A stretch of 64,000 nt of DNA from Fusobacterium sp. SYSU M8D902 (lineage in GTDB: Bacteria; Fusobacteriota; Fusobacteriia; Fusobacteriales; Fusobacteriaceae), in contig NZ_JBEFNA010000006.1 in NCBI RefSeq assembly GCF_040199715.1, positions 19,740-83,739 on the forward strand. The letters are read 5' to 3'. Both the position numbers and the translations under genes were made by a program. Below the pieces are notes generated by a model that saw nothing but the letters and a program-made list of their open reading frames with translations, was not told the DNA's origin and did not search any database. Below, piece by piece: positions 8,454 through 17,100 of this stretch (the first letter of the stretch is position 1; each line of letters begins with the position of its first letter).

Positions 8454-9848
8454 ATGGATAAATTGATCTTAGAAGATGGTGATACCCTTTATCTTAAATT
8501 ATATAATTTCTTAAAAAAAGATATTGAAAGTGAAAAATTGACTTATAAACTCCCTTCAATTAGGAAATTAGCTAAAAAATTTAAAGTTAGTAATTTTACT
8601 GTAATTAAAGCTTACGAATTATTAGAAAAAAATGCTTATGTTTTCTCTAAAAAAGGGAGTGGTTTCTATATAAAATATAATAGAAATAATCACTTTTTTT
8701 ATCCAGAAGATTATATGATAAATGAAGAGTTTAAATACAATTATTTTACTGACAACTGTAACATTGATTTTTCTTCAGCTTCACCTAAAAGCAATTTTTT
8801 TCCTATAGATATTTTAAAAAGTACCATCAATTCTATATTAGACACTCAAGGTGAAAAAGCGCTTCTCTATGAGCTCCCACAAGGAAATATTGAGTTTAGA
8901 AAATGTATCTTAAAAACATTAAAAACTATGGATATAGAAACAAAACTTGAAAATATACAGATAATCTCTGGAGCTCAACAAGGAATCAATTTAATTAGCC
9001 AAGTTCTTATCCAAAATAATGATATCGTAATTGTTGAAGATCCCACTTATAAAGGAGCAATTAATAGTTTTAAAGAAAAAGGAGCAATAATCGAAAGAAT
9101 TCCTCTTGATAAAGATGGAATTAATATAGAATTATTAGAAAACTTTTTAAAATATAACCAAATTAGACTACTATATATAATTCCTATATTCCAAAATCCT
9201 ACTGGAATAACTCTATCTCAGGAAAAAAAATACAAACTTTTAAATTTAGCAGAAAAATATAACTTCTATATTATTGAAGATGATAGTAGCTCTGAACTTT
9301 ATTTTAAAGACAAAATCTTTCCACTTAAAAGTTTAGATAATAAAGATAGAGTTATTTTTATAAAAAGTTACTCCAAAATTTTTATGCCTGGATTTAGAAT
9401 AGGATTTATGATTGTTCCACCATCAATAGTTTCTGAAGTAATCAGAACAAAGTATTCTACAGATATTTCCACCTCTGGATTAAATCAAAGAATTTTTCAA
9501 TATTTTCTAGAAAATAACATTTGGATGGACTATATCTTTAAACTCAGAAAAGAGTACTCTATAAAACAAGAGTTACTCTTTAATGAACTTTCAACAATTA
9601 CAGAAATTAGTTTTAACAAACCTCAAGGTGGTTTATCTTTTTGGATAAAACTTCCTCCTAATATCACTGGAGAAGCCATATATTTCAAACTTATAAAAGA
9701 AGGTGTCAGGATTATTCCTGGTGTTGTTTTTTCTATAAATTATTCAACCTATTTGCGTTTAAGTTTTGCCCAATGTAATTCTAATCAAATAAAAAAAGGA
9801 ATAAAGTTGTTTAAAAAAGTGCTTTCTGAGCTAATTAATATTAATTAG
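8454..9848 (+). CDS. pdxR: MocR/GntR-family PLP-dependent regulator, probable PdxR
   Basis: A 464-residue two-domain regulator. Residues 10-75 form a GntR winged helix-turn-helix (LPSIRKLAKKFKVSNFTVIK). From about residue 105 it is a fold-type I aminotransferase domain with the PLP-binding lysine at 308 in SYSKIF and the conserved NPTG motif earlier. Such proteins sense PLP and control vitamin B6 genes; its divergent position next to pdxST supports that. GabR-like regulators are the alternative, but no gab genes are nearby. AGGAG precedes the ATG. Confidence 0.9.
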   Translation: MDKLILEDGDTLYLKLYNFLKKDIESEKLTYKLPSIRKLAKKFKVSNFTVIKAYELLEKNAYVFSKKGSGFYIKYNRNNHFFYPEDYMINEEFKYNYFTDNCNIDFSSASPKSNFFPIDILKSTINSILDTQGEKALLYELPQGNIEFRKCILKTLKTMDIETKLENIQIISGAQQGINLISQVLIQNNDIVIVEDPTYKGAINSFKEKGAIIERIPLDKDGINIELLENFLKYNQIRLLYIIPIFQNPTGITLSQEKKYKLLNLAEKYNFYIIEDDSSSELYFKDKIFPLKSLDNKDRVIFIKSYSKIFMPGFRIGFMIVPPSIVSEVIRTKYSTDISTSGLNQRIFQYFLENNIWMDYIFKLRKEYSIKQELLFNELSTITEISFNKPQGGLSFWIKLPPNITGEAIYFKLIKEGVRIIPGVVFSINYSTYLRLSFAQCNSNQIKKGIKLFKKVLSELININ

Positions 9849-9858
9849 TATAGAAAAA

Positions 9859-9899
9859 TAAAAGGATGTCACAAATTATTATTGTAACATCCTTTTTAT
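9859..9899. terminator. Bidirectional terminator between pdxR and upp
   Basis: AAAAGGATGT pairs with ACATCCTTTT around an inner CACAAT/ATTGTA-like stem. A and T runs on the two sides allow it to serve the convergent genes pdxR and upp. Confidence 0.85.
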
Positions 9900-9908
9900 T
9901 GATATTAG

Positions 9909-10532
9909 TTATTTAGTTCCAAATATTCTATCTCCACAATCTCCTAGTCCTGGATAAATATACCCTTCAGCTGTTAAACCTTGGTCTATTTTAGCTGTGT
10001 ATATAGCTACATCTGGATGTTTATTTAAAAGTTTTGCAATTCCTTCTGGAGCAGCAACAAGACACATAAATATAATATCTTTTACTCCTTGATTTTTTAA
10101 ATAGTCTATTGCATATACAGCAGATCCTCCTGTTGCTAACATAGGATCAACTACTATTACTTTTCTTGAAGTTATATCTACAGGAAGTTTACAATAGTAA
10201 TATACAGGTTCTAATGTCTCTTCGTTTCTATATACTCCTATATGTCCAACTTTAGCTGTTGGCATAAGATCTAGTATTCCATCTGTCATTCCTAATCCAG
10301 CTCTTAATATTGGTATGATTGCCAATCTATCTTGTAATTCACAACCTGTTGTTGTCATAAGAGGTGTTGTAACTTCTTTATCTTGTAATTTTAAATTTTT
10401 TGTTGCCTCATATGTCATAAGTTTAGCAATCTCATTTAAATTTTCTCTAAATGATTTAGTGTCAGTATCTACACTTCTCATCAATGTTAATTTATGCTGA
10501 ATTAATGGGTGATTAATCTCTATTACCGCCAT
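9909..10532 (-). CDS. upp: Uracil phosphoribosyltransferase
   Basis: A 207-residue type I phosphoribosyltransferase that converts uracil and PRPP to UMP in pyrimidine salvage. The PRPP loop [12 protein letters not shown] is at 127-138, and the uracil-binding C-terminus [18 protein letters not shown] is intact. GGAGG precedes the ATG. Only about 20 bases separate it from the rpmE terminator, so its promoter either overlaps that hairpin or it is read through from rpmE. Confidence 0.97.
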   Translation of the reverse strand: MAVIEINHPLIQHKLTLMRSVDTDTKSFRENLNEIAKLMTYEATKNLKLQDKEVTTPLMTTTGCELQDRLAIIPILRAGLGMTDGILDLMPTAKVGHIGVYRNEETLEPVYYYCKLPVDITSRKVIVVDPMLATGGSAVYAIDYLKNQGVKDIIFMCLVAAPEGIAKLLNKHPDVAIYTAKIDQGLTAEGYIYPGLGDCGDRIFGTK

Positions 10533-10552
10533 GTCATTCCTCCTTAAATATA

Positions 10553-10585
10553 TTTTTATAAAAAAAGTAGGATATTAACCCTACT
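10553..10585 (-). terminator. Terminator after rpmE
   Basis: Minus-strand AAGTAGG, an 8-nt loop and CCTACTT, followed by a T run. It ends about 20 bases before the upp start and could be partly leaky or an attenuator for upp. Confidence 0.75.
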
Positions 10586-10598
10586 TTCCTTTAATAAA

Positions 10599-10811
10599 CT
10601 ATTTTTTGATGCTATATTTTTTATTGAATTTGTCAACTCTTCCAGCTGCATCGATAAATTTAGCCTTTCCAGTATAGAATGGATGGCATTTTGAACATAC
10701 TGCTACTTTAAGTTCGCTCCCTTTAGCATATGTTGATCTTGTTTCAAATTTTTCTCCACAAGTACACTCAACAGTTACTACATTATATTGTGGATGAATT
10801 CCGTTTCTCAT
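10599..10811 (-). CDS. rpmE: 50S ribosomal protein L31, zinc-binding form
   Basis: A 70-residue protein with N-terminus MRNGIHPQY typical of L31. Cys16, Cys18, Cys39 and Cys42 form the zinc site of the C+ form, so this is the zinc-containing paralogue used when zinc is sufficient. Single gene with its own promoter and terminator. Confidence 0.97.
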   Translation of the reverse strand: MRNGIHPQYNVVTVECTCGEKFETRSTYAKGSELKVAVCSKCHPFYTGKAKFIDAAGRVDKFNKKYSIKK

Positions 10812-10852
10812 ATTTTCACCTTCCTACAAAAATTTTTCTTAATATCGAAGTT

Positions 10853-10881
10853 ATTTTATCATACTTCTCAATTTTGTGCAA
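10853..10881 (-). promoter_or_regulatory. rpmE promoter
   Basis: Minus-strand TTGCAC (10881-10876), 17 nt, TAAAAT (10858-10853), with TGA before the -10. Leader about 35 nt. Confidence 0.7.
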
Positions 10882-10888
10882 CTATTTT

Positions 10889-10917
10889 TTGTTTGTTTCA
10901 AAAAAAAATTGTAAAAT
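10889..10917 (+). promoter_or_regulatory. Promoter for the RNase H gene
   Basis: TTGTTT (10889-10894), 17-nt spacer, TAAAAT (10912-10917). It lies back to back with the rpmE promoter. Confidence 0.5.
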
Positions 10918-10968
10918 TTTAATTTATGAGCTAAGATATCTCTATGAATACATTTCAGGAGGAAAAGT

Positions 10969-11589
10969 GTGGCAAAAAAAATTTATGCATATTTCTTAGA
11001 AAAGGAAAATAAAAGTGGAATAGTTGAAACTTGGGATGAATGTAAGTTAATTGTATCTGGAAAAAAAGCGAGATATAAATCTTTTCCAACTATTGCAGAG
11101 GGGAAACTTTGGTTATCCAATGGAGCTAACTATGAAAAAAAAGCTGAAATAAAGAGAGAGATTCAAAAAAATCTTTCTTCTGGAATATATTTTGATGCTG
11201 GAACTGGTAGAGGTATTGGAGTAGAAACAAGGGTAACTGATGAAAGTGGAAAATCTTTATTACATCATAATACATTAGGATATCCAACTAATGAGTTTGA
11301 TAATATCTATCTTGGAAAAGAAAAAACTAATAACTTTGGTGAATTATTGGGTCTTTTACTAGCTATTGATATTGCAACAGAATTAAATTATAAAAATATC
11401 TATGGAGATAGTAATTTAGTTCTCTATTTCTGGTCAAAAGGTATGTATAAGAGAGATAATTTGGCACCAGAGACAGTGGAGCTGATCTTAAGGGTTATAA
11501 GAGCTAGAAAAATCTTTGAAAACAATGGTGGAAATATTCACTATATTTCTGGAGATTATAATCCTGCAGATTTAGGATTCCACAGATAA
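10969..11589 (+). CDS. Ribonuclease HI with N-terminal viroplasmin-like domain
   Basis: A 206-residue protein. Residues 5-50 (IYAYFLEKENKSGIVETWDE, then KLIVSGKKARYKSFPT) are the caulimovirus viroplasmin/RNase HI N-terminal fold that binds RNA-DNA hybrids. Residues 72-206 are RNase H with acidic residues Asp76, Glu125, Asp147 and Asp196 or Asp201. It cuts RNA in RNA-DNA hybrids. The start is a GTG at 10969 with AGGAGG at 10957-10962. It is followed after 15 bases by a membrane-protein gene. Confidence 0.9.
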   Translation: MAKKIYAYFLEKENKSGIVETWDECKLIVSGKKARYKSFPTIAEGKLWLSNGANYEKKAEIKREIQKNLSSGIYFDAGTGRGIGVETRVTDESGKSLLHHNTLGYPTNEFDNIYLGKEKTNNFGELLGLLLAIDIATELNYKNIYGDSNLVLYFWSKGMYKRDNLAPETVELILRVIRARKIFENNGGNIHYISGDYNPADLGFHR

Positions 11590-11604
11590 AGGGGGAATTT
11601 TGGT

Positions 11605-12294
11605 ATGGAGAATTTTAAGGTTTTTAGTAGTGAACATTTTTGGATAATTTTTTCCAATGTTTTATTTTTTATTTTTTTAATAATTATTGCTAACTTTTTT
11701 AATAAAAAACGATTTGCAAAAATCTCTGCAGTAGCAATATTTTTACTTAAAATCAGTGAATTGGTTTATAGATATATGTATAATAGTGAAAGTATCTCTC
11801 AACTTTTACCACTTCATCTTTGTAATATAACTCTAATTTTTATTATAATTATGATGCTCAGTGGTTCTAATACCTTGTTTCAACTCTGTTATTACTGGAG
11901 TTTAGGAGCTATTTTTGCAATCATTACACCAGATATAAAGTACTCATTTCCTAATTTTATGACTTTGAGTTTTTTCATTACACATTTTTATATATTATTT
12001 GCAGTGATCTATGCATATGTACACTTCAAATTTAGACCTACATTAGGTGGCTATTTTTCAGCTTTCTTTTCTATTAATTTAATAGCTTTGGGAGTGTATT
12101 TTATAAATGATAAACTTGGCACAAACTATCTATATATAAATAGGTTACCTTCGTTTTCATCTCCACTGAACTATTTTGGAGAGTGGCCTAATTACATCAT
12201 TGTTGCAGAGTTAATATATATTATTATCACTTATATTGCTTATCTTCCTATGAGAAATAGATCTGTAAAGTTTAAAAAAGAGAGTTTTTATTAA
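11605..12294 (+). CDS. TIGR02206/YwaF-like integral membrane protein
   Basis: A 229-residue hydrophobic protein with about six or seven membrane segments. The motif LLPLHLCNI (near residue 70) and a long final segment before a basic C-terminus resemble the YwaF/TIGR02206 family, whose function is unknown. Co-transcribed with the RNase H gene and followed by a terminator. No catalytic motif is visible. Confidence 0.7.
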   Translation: MENFKVFSSEHFWIIFSNVLFFIFLIIIANFFNKKRFAKISAVAIFLLKISELVYRYMYNSESISQLLPLHLCNITLIFIIIMMLSGSNTLFQLCYYWSLGAIFAIITPDIKYSFPNFMTLSFFITHFYILFAVIYAYVHFKFRPTLGGYFSAFFSINLIALGVYFINDKLGTNYLYINRLPSFSSPLNYFGEWPNYIIVAELIYIIITYIAYLPMRNRSVKFKKESFY

Positions 12295-12316
12295 AATATA
12301 AACATTTCTAAATCAC

Positions 12317-12356
12317 TAAAAAACTACTGAAATTAGAATATTTTGGTAGTTTTTTT
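12317..12356 (+). terminator. Terminator after the RNase H/membrane protein pair
   Basis: AAAAACTAC and GTAGTTTTT arms around a loop of about 18 nt, followed by T residues. Confidence 0.7.
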
Positions 12357-12429
12357 ATTACTCTTCTACATCTATAATAATTTTTTATTATCATAAAATA
12401 AATAATTATAAATTTTACTAATATTTAAC

Positions 12430-12458
12430 TGGACTATTTTTTATAAAAATATTATAAT
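12430..12458 (+). promoter_or_regulatory. Promoter for the TDT transporter
   Basis: TGGACT (12430-12435), 17 nt, TATAAT (12453-12458). AAGGAG and ATG follow about 40 nt later. Confidence 0.55.
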
Positions 12459-12496
12459 AACTCTGTTAATTAAAAATTTATAATAAGGAGAGTATT

Positions 12497-13435
12497 ATGA
12501 GATCTTTTAAAGAGATTTTTAAGGCTTTGCCTGTGGCACTTACTGGTTTGGCTTTAGGAATATCAGGAATAAGTGGAGCTTTGTCTGCTATTTTTAATCC
12601 TGCTTTTTTGTATATTGGAAATTTTATTTCTTTAATGTTATTATTACCTATAATTACTAAAAACTTTTTACATTTTGATGTTTTTAAAGAAGAGTTGAAA
12701 CACCCAACAATAGGAAGTTTTATCCCCACTTTAGATATGGCTCTGATGAATTTTTCTGTAGTGTTATATCACTTTTCCCCTGTTTTAGGAAAAGGTTTAT
12801 GGCTATTATGTATAGTTTTACACTTTATATTTGGTACATCATTTATTTACCATCGTTGCAACTCTTGGAATATGCATCATATGATTCCAAGTTGGTTTGT
12901 TCCACCAATTGGAATAGTTGTAGCTTGTGTAAGCTCTTCATCTATGGGTATGCCATTCTTAACACAGATAATTTTCTATATTGGTTTTGTTTTTTATATA
13001 GTTATGTTACCATTGATGTTGTACAGAATAATTTTTGTAGAAAGAATTGATGATGCAAGACTTCCTACATTTGCTATTATGGCTGCTCCACCAAATCTAT
13101 GTTTAGCTGGTTACTTGGTTGCTTTTAGTAGCCCTAATCCTACAATTGTAAATTTTCTTTTTCCATTAGGAATATTTATGACAGCATTAATATATATAGC
13201 AATGTTTAAAATTTTTAGATTAGATTTTACTCCAGTATATGCATCATTCACTTTCCCATTGGCTATAAGTTCTACTGCTATTTTAAAATATTCAAAATAC
13301 ATTAGTAGTTTTGATCTAGCTAGAGGAGAGTTTTGGTATGACTTTGCCTGTATAGCATCTATTATGGCTACTATCTTAATCTCAGGAATATTCATAAAAA
13401 TGTTAATCTTTATTAAGAAGAATATTCTTGCTTAA
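12497..13435 (+). CDS. TDT-family (TehA/SLAC1-like) membrane transporter
   Basis: A 312-residue protein with about ten membrane helices arranged as in the tellurite-resistance/dicarboxylate transporter family. Typical features are the first segment ALPVALTGLALGISGI, WFVPPIGIVV near residue 134 and MAAPPNLCLAGY near 195. Homologues are often named exfoliative toxin A/B-like, which is a misnomer. Likely an anion or dicarboxylate channel; the substrate cannot be read. It is transcribed alone between two terminators. Confidence 0.8.
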   Translation: MRSFKEIFKALPVALTGLALGISGISGALSAIFNPAFLYIGNFISLMLLLPIITKNFLHFDVFKEELKHPTIGSFIPTLDMALMNFSVVLYHFSPVLGKGLWLLCIVLHFIFGTSFIYHRCNSWNMHHMIPSWFVPPIGIVVACVSSSSMGMPFLTQIIFYIGFVFYIVMLPLMLYRIIFVERIDDARLPTFAIMAAPPNLCLAGYLVAFSSPNPTIVNFLFPLGIFMTALIYIAMFKIFRLDFTPVYASFTFPLAISSTAILKYSKYISSFDLARGEFWYDFACIASIMATILISGIFIKMLIFIKKNILA

Positions 13436-13461
13436 TTTTACATCCTAATTCATATTTTTTT

Positions 13462-13502
13462 TAAGGCTATTAGCCCTTTATTAGGGCTGATAGTCTTTTT
13501 AA
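13462..13502 (+). terminator. Terminator after the TDT transporter
   Basis: AAGGCTATTAGCCC pairs imperfectly with GGGCTGATAGTCTT and is followed by T residues. Confidence 0.8.
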
Positions 13503-13583
13503 TTTGGGAAGAATTAAAATGGTTAGTTTTTCAATTTCTTGAGATTAAAATTTGAGTGTAAAAAAATAAATATCAATATATTC

Positions 13584-13612
13584 TTGACATTAAAGTAAAT
13601 TATTGATATAAC
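13584..13612 (+). promoter_or_regulatory. Upstream promoter P1 of bcd-etfBA
   Basis: A near-consensus promoter: TTGACA (13584-13589), 17 nt, TATAAC (13607-13612). Use of it would give a leader of about 355 nt before bcd. No reading frame with a good ribosome site was seen between it and bcd. Confidence 0.75.
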
Positions 13613-13729
13613 TAATAATATGAGTCCTATGGATAGACTAGATGTTTGTAAAAAGTTCAATAAATACTATTTTCTTTTTATAACTAAATGTGATTTTTAT
13701 TAAAAAAACTTAATTTTTTTATAAAAATA

Positions 13730-13738
13730 TGCTATACT
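13730..13738 (+). promoter_or_regulatory. Candidate promoter P2 of bcd-etfBA (extended -10)
   Basis: TGCTATACT combines an extended -10 TG with TATACT. A weak TTAATT lies at the -35 position. Start would be near 13745, exactly before the hairpin described in the leader. Confidence 0.5.
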
Positions 13739-13744
13739 ATCGAT

Positions 13745-13976
13745 AGGAAGAATCAATAGGATTTAAACAGAAAATATTTTTTGTTTCTAAATCTATCTGA
13801 TTCTATATAGTAGTTAAAAACTGCTAGGTAAGGGGAGTATCAAGGGGAGTTTGCTTTTTCGTCCCAGTATAGGATTAATAACTTTAAAATTATACTAAAT
13901 AAATTTTGAAAAAGTTATATTATGAGTTCAAGCAAAATAATGAAAGAGTAATTTTTTTTGTAGGAGGATTAAAAGA
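13745..13976 (+). promoter_or_regulatory. Long structured leader of bcd-etfBA, unidentified
   Basis: This non-coding stretch holds a 56-nt hairpin (13749-13804) whose arms AGAATCA/TGATTCT enclose further paired blocks, then two direct copies of AAGGGGAGT (13830-13838 and 13842-13850, 12 nt apart), then GTCCC and AGTATA/TATACT arms. The real bcd ribosome site AGGAGG is at the end. I could not match it to any riboswitch class I know. It could be a metabolite- or protein-sensing leader, or an RNA-stabilising 5' hairpin. The region between the preceding terminator and P1 (13503-13583) shows nothing else. Confidence 0.5.
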
Positions 13977-15122
13977 ATGGAATTTAATATGCCTAAAACA
14001 CATGAACTTTTCAGACAAATGATAAGAGAATTTGCTGAAAAAGAGGTAAAACCTCTAGCTGCTGAAGTTGATGAAGAGGAGAGATTCCCAGTAGAAACAG
14101 TTAAGAAAATGGCTGAAATTGGATTAATGGGTATCCCTATTCCTAAAGAGTATGGTGGAGCTGGTGGAGATAACGTAATGTACGCTATGGCTGTAGAAGA
14201 ACTTTCTAGAGTTTGTGGTACAACAGGAGTTATTGTTTCTGCACACACTTCATTAGGAACTTGGCCAATTTTAAAATTTGGTACTGAAGAGCAAAAACAA
14301 AAATATATTCCAAAATTAGCAAGTGGAGAGTGGATTGGAGCTTTCGGATTAACTGAGCCAAATGCTGGAACTGATGCTGCAGGACAACAAACTACTGCTG
14401 TTTTAGATGAAGCAACAAATGAATGGGTTATCAACGGTTCTAAAATATTCATAACTAACGCTGGATATGCTCACGTATATGTAATATTTGCTATGACAGA
14501 CAAATCATTAGGACTAAAAGGAATATCTGCTTTCATTATTGAAGAAGGAACTCCTGGATTCTCTGTAGGTAAAAAAGAGAAAAAACTTGGAATCAAAGGA
14601 TCTTCTACTTGTGAATTAATATTTGAAAATGCAAGAATCCCTAAAGAAAACTTATTAGGACAAGTTGGAAAAGGATTTAAAATTGCTATGATGACTCTTG
14701 ATGGAGGAAGAATAGGAATTGCTTCTCAAGCATTAGGAATCGCACAAGGTGCTTTAGATGAAACTGTAAACTATGTAAAAGAGAGAAAACAATTCAAGAG
14801 AGCATTAGCTCAATTCCAAAATACTCAATTCCAATTAGCTGACTTAGAAGTTAAGATCGAAGCTGCAAGACTTCTTGTTTACAAAGCTGCATGGAGAGAA
14901 AGCAACCACCTACCATATACAGTAGATGCTGCTAGAGCAAAACTATTTGCTGCAGAAACTGCTATGGAAGTAACTACAAAAGCAGTTCAACTACACGGAG
15001 GATATGGATACACTAGAGAATATCCAGTAGAAAGAATGATGAGAGATGCTAAGATTACTGAGATCTATGAAGGAACTTCAGAAGTTCAAAGAATGGTAAT
15101 CTCTGGAAATCTTTTAAAATAG
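13977..15122 (+). CDS. bcd: Butyryl-CoA (short-chain acyl-CoA) dehydrogenase
   Basis: A 381-residue flavoenzyme of the acyl-CoA dehydrogenase family. The catalytic glutamate is Glu365 in IYEGTSEVQ; FGLTEPNAGTDA and QLHGGYGYTREYPVE are the family signatures. Followed by etfB and etfA, it is most likely the crotonyl-CoA reductase of butyrate fermentation, which with EtfAB can couple NADH oxidation to ferredoxin reduction. AGGAGG lies 9 bases before the ATG. Its long leader is described separately. Confidence 0.95.
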   Translation: MEFNMPKTHELFRQMIREFAEKEVKPLAAEVDEEERFPVETVKKMAEIGLMGIPIPKEYGGAGGDNVMYAMAVEELSRVCGTTGVIVSAHTSLGTWPILKFGTEEQKQKYIPKLASGEWIGAFGLTEPNAGTDAAGQQTTAVLDEATNEWVINGSKIFITNAGYAHVYVIFAMTDKSLGLKGISAFIIEEGTPGFSVGKKEKKLGIKGSSTCELIFENARIPKENLLGQVGKGFKIAMMTLDGGRIGIASQALGIAQGALDETVNYVKERKQFKRALAQFQNTQFQLADLEVKIEAARLLVYKAAWRESNHLPYTVDAARAKLFAAETAMEVTTKAVQLHGGYGYTREYPVERMMRDAKITEIYEGTSEVQRMVISGNLLK

Positions 15123-15178
15123 TTATTAAATAATTTAAGAAATTAAAAGTTCAGGAATTAATATATGGAGGATGCAAG

Positions 15179-15964
15179 ATGAAAATAGTAGTTTGTATAA
15201 AGCAAGTTCCAGATACAACTGAGATAAAATTAGATCCAGTAACAGGAACATTAATTAGAGATGGAGTTCCTAGTATTATGAACCCAGATGATAAAGCTGG
15301 ATTAGAAGAAGCATTAAGATTAAAAGATAAATATAATGCCCATGTAACTGTTATTACAATGGGACCACCTCAAGCTGAGGCTATCTTAAGAGAAGCTTAT
15401 GCAATGGGTGCAGATAGAGCAATACTATTAACAGATAGAAAATTTGGAGGAGCTGATACTTTAGCTACTTCTAACACTATAGCTGCTGCTTTAAGAAAAA
15501 TAGATGCAGACTTAATAATCGCTGGAAGACAAGCAATAGACGGAGATACTGCTCAAGTAGGTCCACAAATTGCTGAGCACCTTGATTTACCACAAGTATC
15601 TTATGTTAAAGAGATGCAATATGATGATAAAGACAATAGCTTAACTATAAAAAGAGTTGTTGAAGATGGATACTACTTAGTAAATGTTCAATTACCTGCT
15701 CTTGTAACTGTATTAACTGAAGCTAACGCTCCAAGATATATGAGAGTTAAAGGAATCGTTGAAGCATTTGATAAACCAGTTGAAACTTGGACATTTGATG
15801 ATATCGAAATAAATCCTGAAATAATTGGATTAAAAGGATCACCTACAAAAGTTAAAAAATCATTTACTAAAGGAGCTAAACAAGCTGGTAAAGTATTTGA
15901 ATTAGACACTAAAGAAGCTGTTGAATTAATTGTTGAAAAATTAAAAGAGAAATTTGTTATCTAA
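15179..15964 (+). CDS. etfB: Electron transfer flavoprotein beta subunit
   Basis: A 261-residue ETF beta subunit with N-terminus MKIVVCIKQVPDT and the AGRQAIDGDTAQVGPQIAE segment that contacts flavin and the alpha subunit. Together with EtfA it carries electrons to Bcd. It is 56 bases downstream of bcd with a clear GGAGG site. Confidence 0.97.
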   Translation: MKIVVCIKQVPDTTEIKLDPVTGTLIRDGVPSIMNPDDKAGLEEALRLKDKYNAHVTVITMGPPQAEAILREAYAMGADRAILLTDRKFGGADTLATSNTIAAALRKIDADLIIAGRQAIDGDTAQVGPQIAEHLDLPQVSYVKEMQYDDKDNSLTIKRVVEDGYYLVNVQLPALVTVLTEANAPRYMRVKGIVEAFDKPVETWTFDDIEINPEIIGLKGSPTKVKKSFTKGAKQAGKVFELDTKEAVELIVEKLKEKFVI

Positions 15965-16008
15965 TTAACAAAAAACCTTAATAACCTTAGGATAAAGGAG
16001 ATAAGAGA

Positions 16009-17019
16009 ATGAATTTAAATGATTATAGAGGAATATTAGTATTTGCAGAGCAAAGAGACGGGGTACTTCAAAACGTTGGACTTGAATTAGTAGGAAAAGC
16101 TAAGGAATTAGCTCAAACTTTAGACGTTCCAGTAACAGCAGCATTAATAGGATATAATGTTGGAAAATTAGCTGATACTTTAGGAGAATATGGAGCAGAT
16201 AAAGTTATCGTTGTAGATCAACCTAAATTAGAATTATATGATACTGAAGCTTATGCTCAAGTATTTAAAGCAATAATTGATGCTAAAAAACCTGAAATAG
16301 TTCTATTCGGAGCTACTACTTTAGGAAGAGATTTAGCACCAAGAGTATCTTCAAGAATGAATACAGGACTTACAGCTGACTGTACTAGACTAGAAGTTAA
16401 TGCTGAAACTAGAGGACTTGAAATGACAAGACCTGCATTTGGTGGAAACTTAATGGCTACTATCATCTGTCCTGATCACAGACCTCAAATGTCAACAGTA
16501 AGACCAGGAGTTATGCAAAAATCTCCTAAAGAAGAGGGAAGAAGAGCAGAAGTTGAAAACTTCTCTGTAACTTTAGATAACTCTAAAATGAAAGTAAAAG
16601 TTTTACAAGTAGTTAAAGAAACTAAAAATAAAGTTGATATTTCTGAAGCTAAGATACTTGTATCTGGAGGAAGAGGAATTGGATCTGCTGAAAACTTTGC
16701 AGCTTTACAATCAGTTGCTACTGAATTAGGAGCTACTGTATCTGCATCAAGAGCAGCAGTAGATGCTGGATTTATTGAGCATGATAGACAAGTTGGACAA
16801 ACAGGAAAAACTGTTAGACCTGATATCTATTTCGCTTGTGGAATCTCTGGAGCAATCCAACACGTTGCAGGTATGGAAGAATCTGAATATATCGTAGCTA
16901 TCAACAAAGATAAAGAAGCACCTATATTCAATATAGCTGACTTAGGAATTGTTGGAGATGCTAATAAGATCGCTGTTCAATTATTAGAAGCTTTAAAGAA
17001 AGCTAAAGAATCTAGATAA
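16009..17019 (+). CDS. etfA: Electron transfer flavoprotein alpha subunit
   Basis: A 336-residue subunit. The C-terminal FAD domain has VSGGRGIGSAENF, VGQTGKTVRPDIYFACGISG and IFNIADLGIVGD, all typical. It lacks an extra N-terminal ferredoxin domain, so it is the standard-length form. It is the last gene of bcd-etfB-etfA and is followed by a strong terminator. Confidence 0.97.
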   Translation: MNLNDYRGILVFAEQRDGVLQNVGLELVGKAKELAQTLDVPVTAALIGYNVGKLADTLGEYGADKVIVVDQPKLELYDTEAYAQVFKAIIDAKKPEIVLFGATTLGRDLAPRVSSRMNTGLTADCTRLEVNAETRGLEMTRPAFGGNLMATIICPDHRPQMSTVRPGVMQKSPKEEGRRAEVENFSVTLDNSKMKVKVLQVVKETKNKVDISEAKILVSGGRGIGSAENFAALQSVATELGATVSASRAAVDAGFIEHDRQVGQTGKTVRPDIYFACGISGAIQHVAGMEESEYIVAINKDKEAPIFNIADLGIVGDANKIAVQLLEALKKAKESR

Positions 17020-17026
17020 TAGATTT

Positions 17027-17062
17027 AAAGCTGGTCAAATAACACTTGACCAGCTTTTTTTT
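17027..17062 (+). terminator. Strong terminator after etfA
   Basis: A perfect 12-bp stem, AAAGCTGGTCAA and TTGACCAGCTTT, with a 7-nt loop and a T run. The 3' arm also supplies the -35 box of the next promoter. Confidence 0.92.
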
Positions 17063-17074
17063 ATAAGTTATAAT
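17046..17074 (+). promoter_or_regulatory. Promoter of the glmS ribozyme-glmS transcript
   Basis: TTGACC (17046-17051), 17-nt spacer, TATAAT (17069-17074). The -35 lies in the 3' arm of the etfA terminator. Start expected near 17081, about 20 nt before the ribozyme. Confidence 0.8.
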
Positions 17075-17100
17075 TAACTCTATAGGGAGATTAAATTTAA

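Noticed and set aside
12531..12560. TGGCAC resembling a sigma-54 -24 element
   Set aside because: No GC-containing -12 element at the right distance, and it is inside the TDT transporter gene.
13842..13908. Possible 15-codon leader peptide from a TTG after the second AAGGGGAGT
   Set aside because: The TTG is directly next to the ribosome-like site with no spacing, so translation is unlikely.
13928..14452. A 174-codon minus-strand frame over the start of bcd
   Set aside because: Antisense to a conserved gene and with low-complexity composition typical of a shadow frame.
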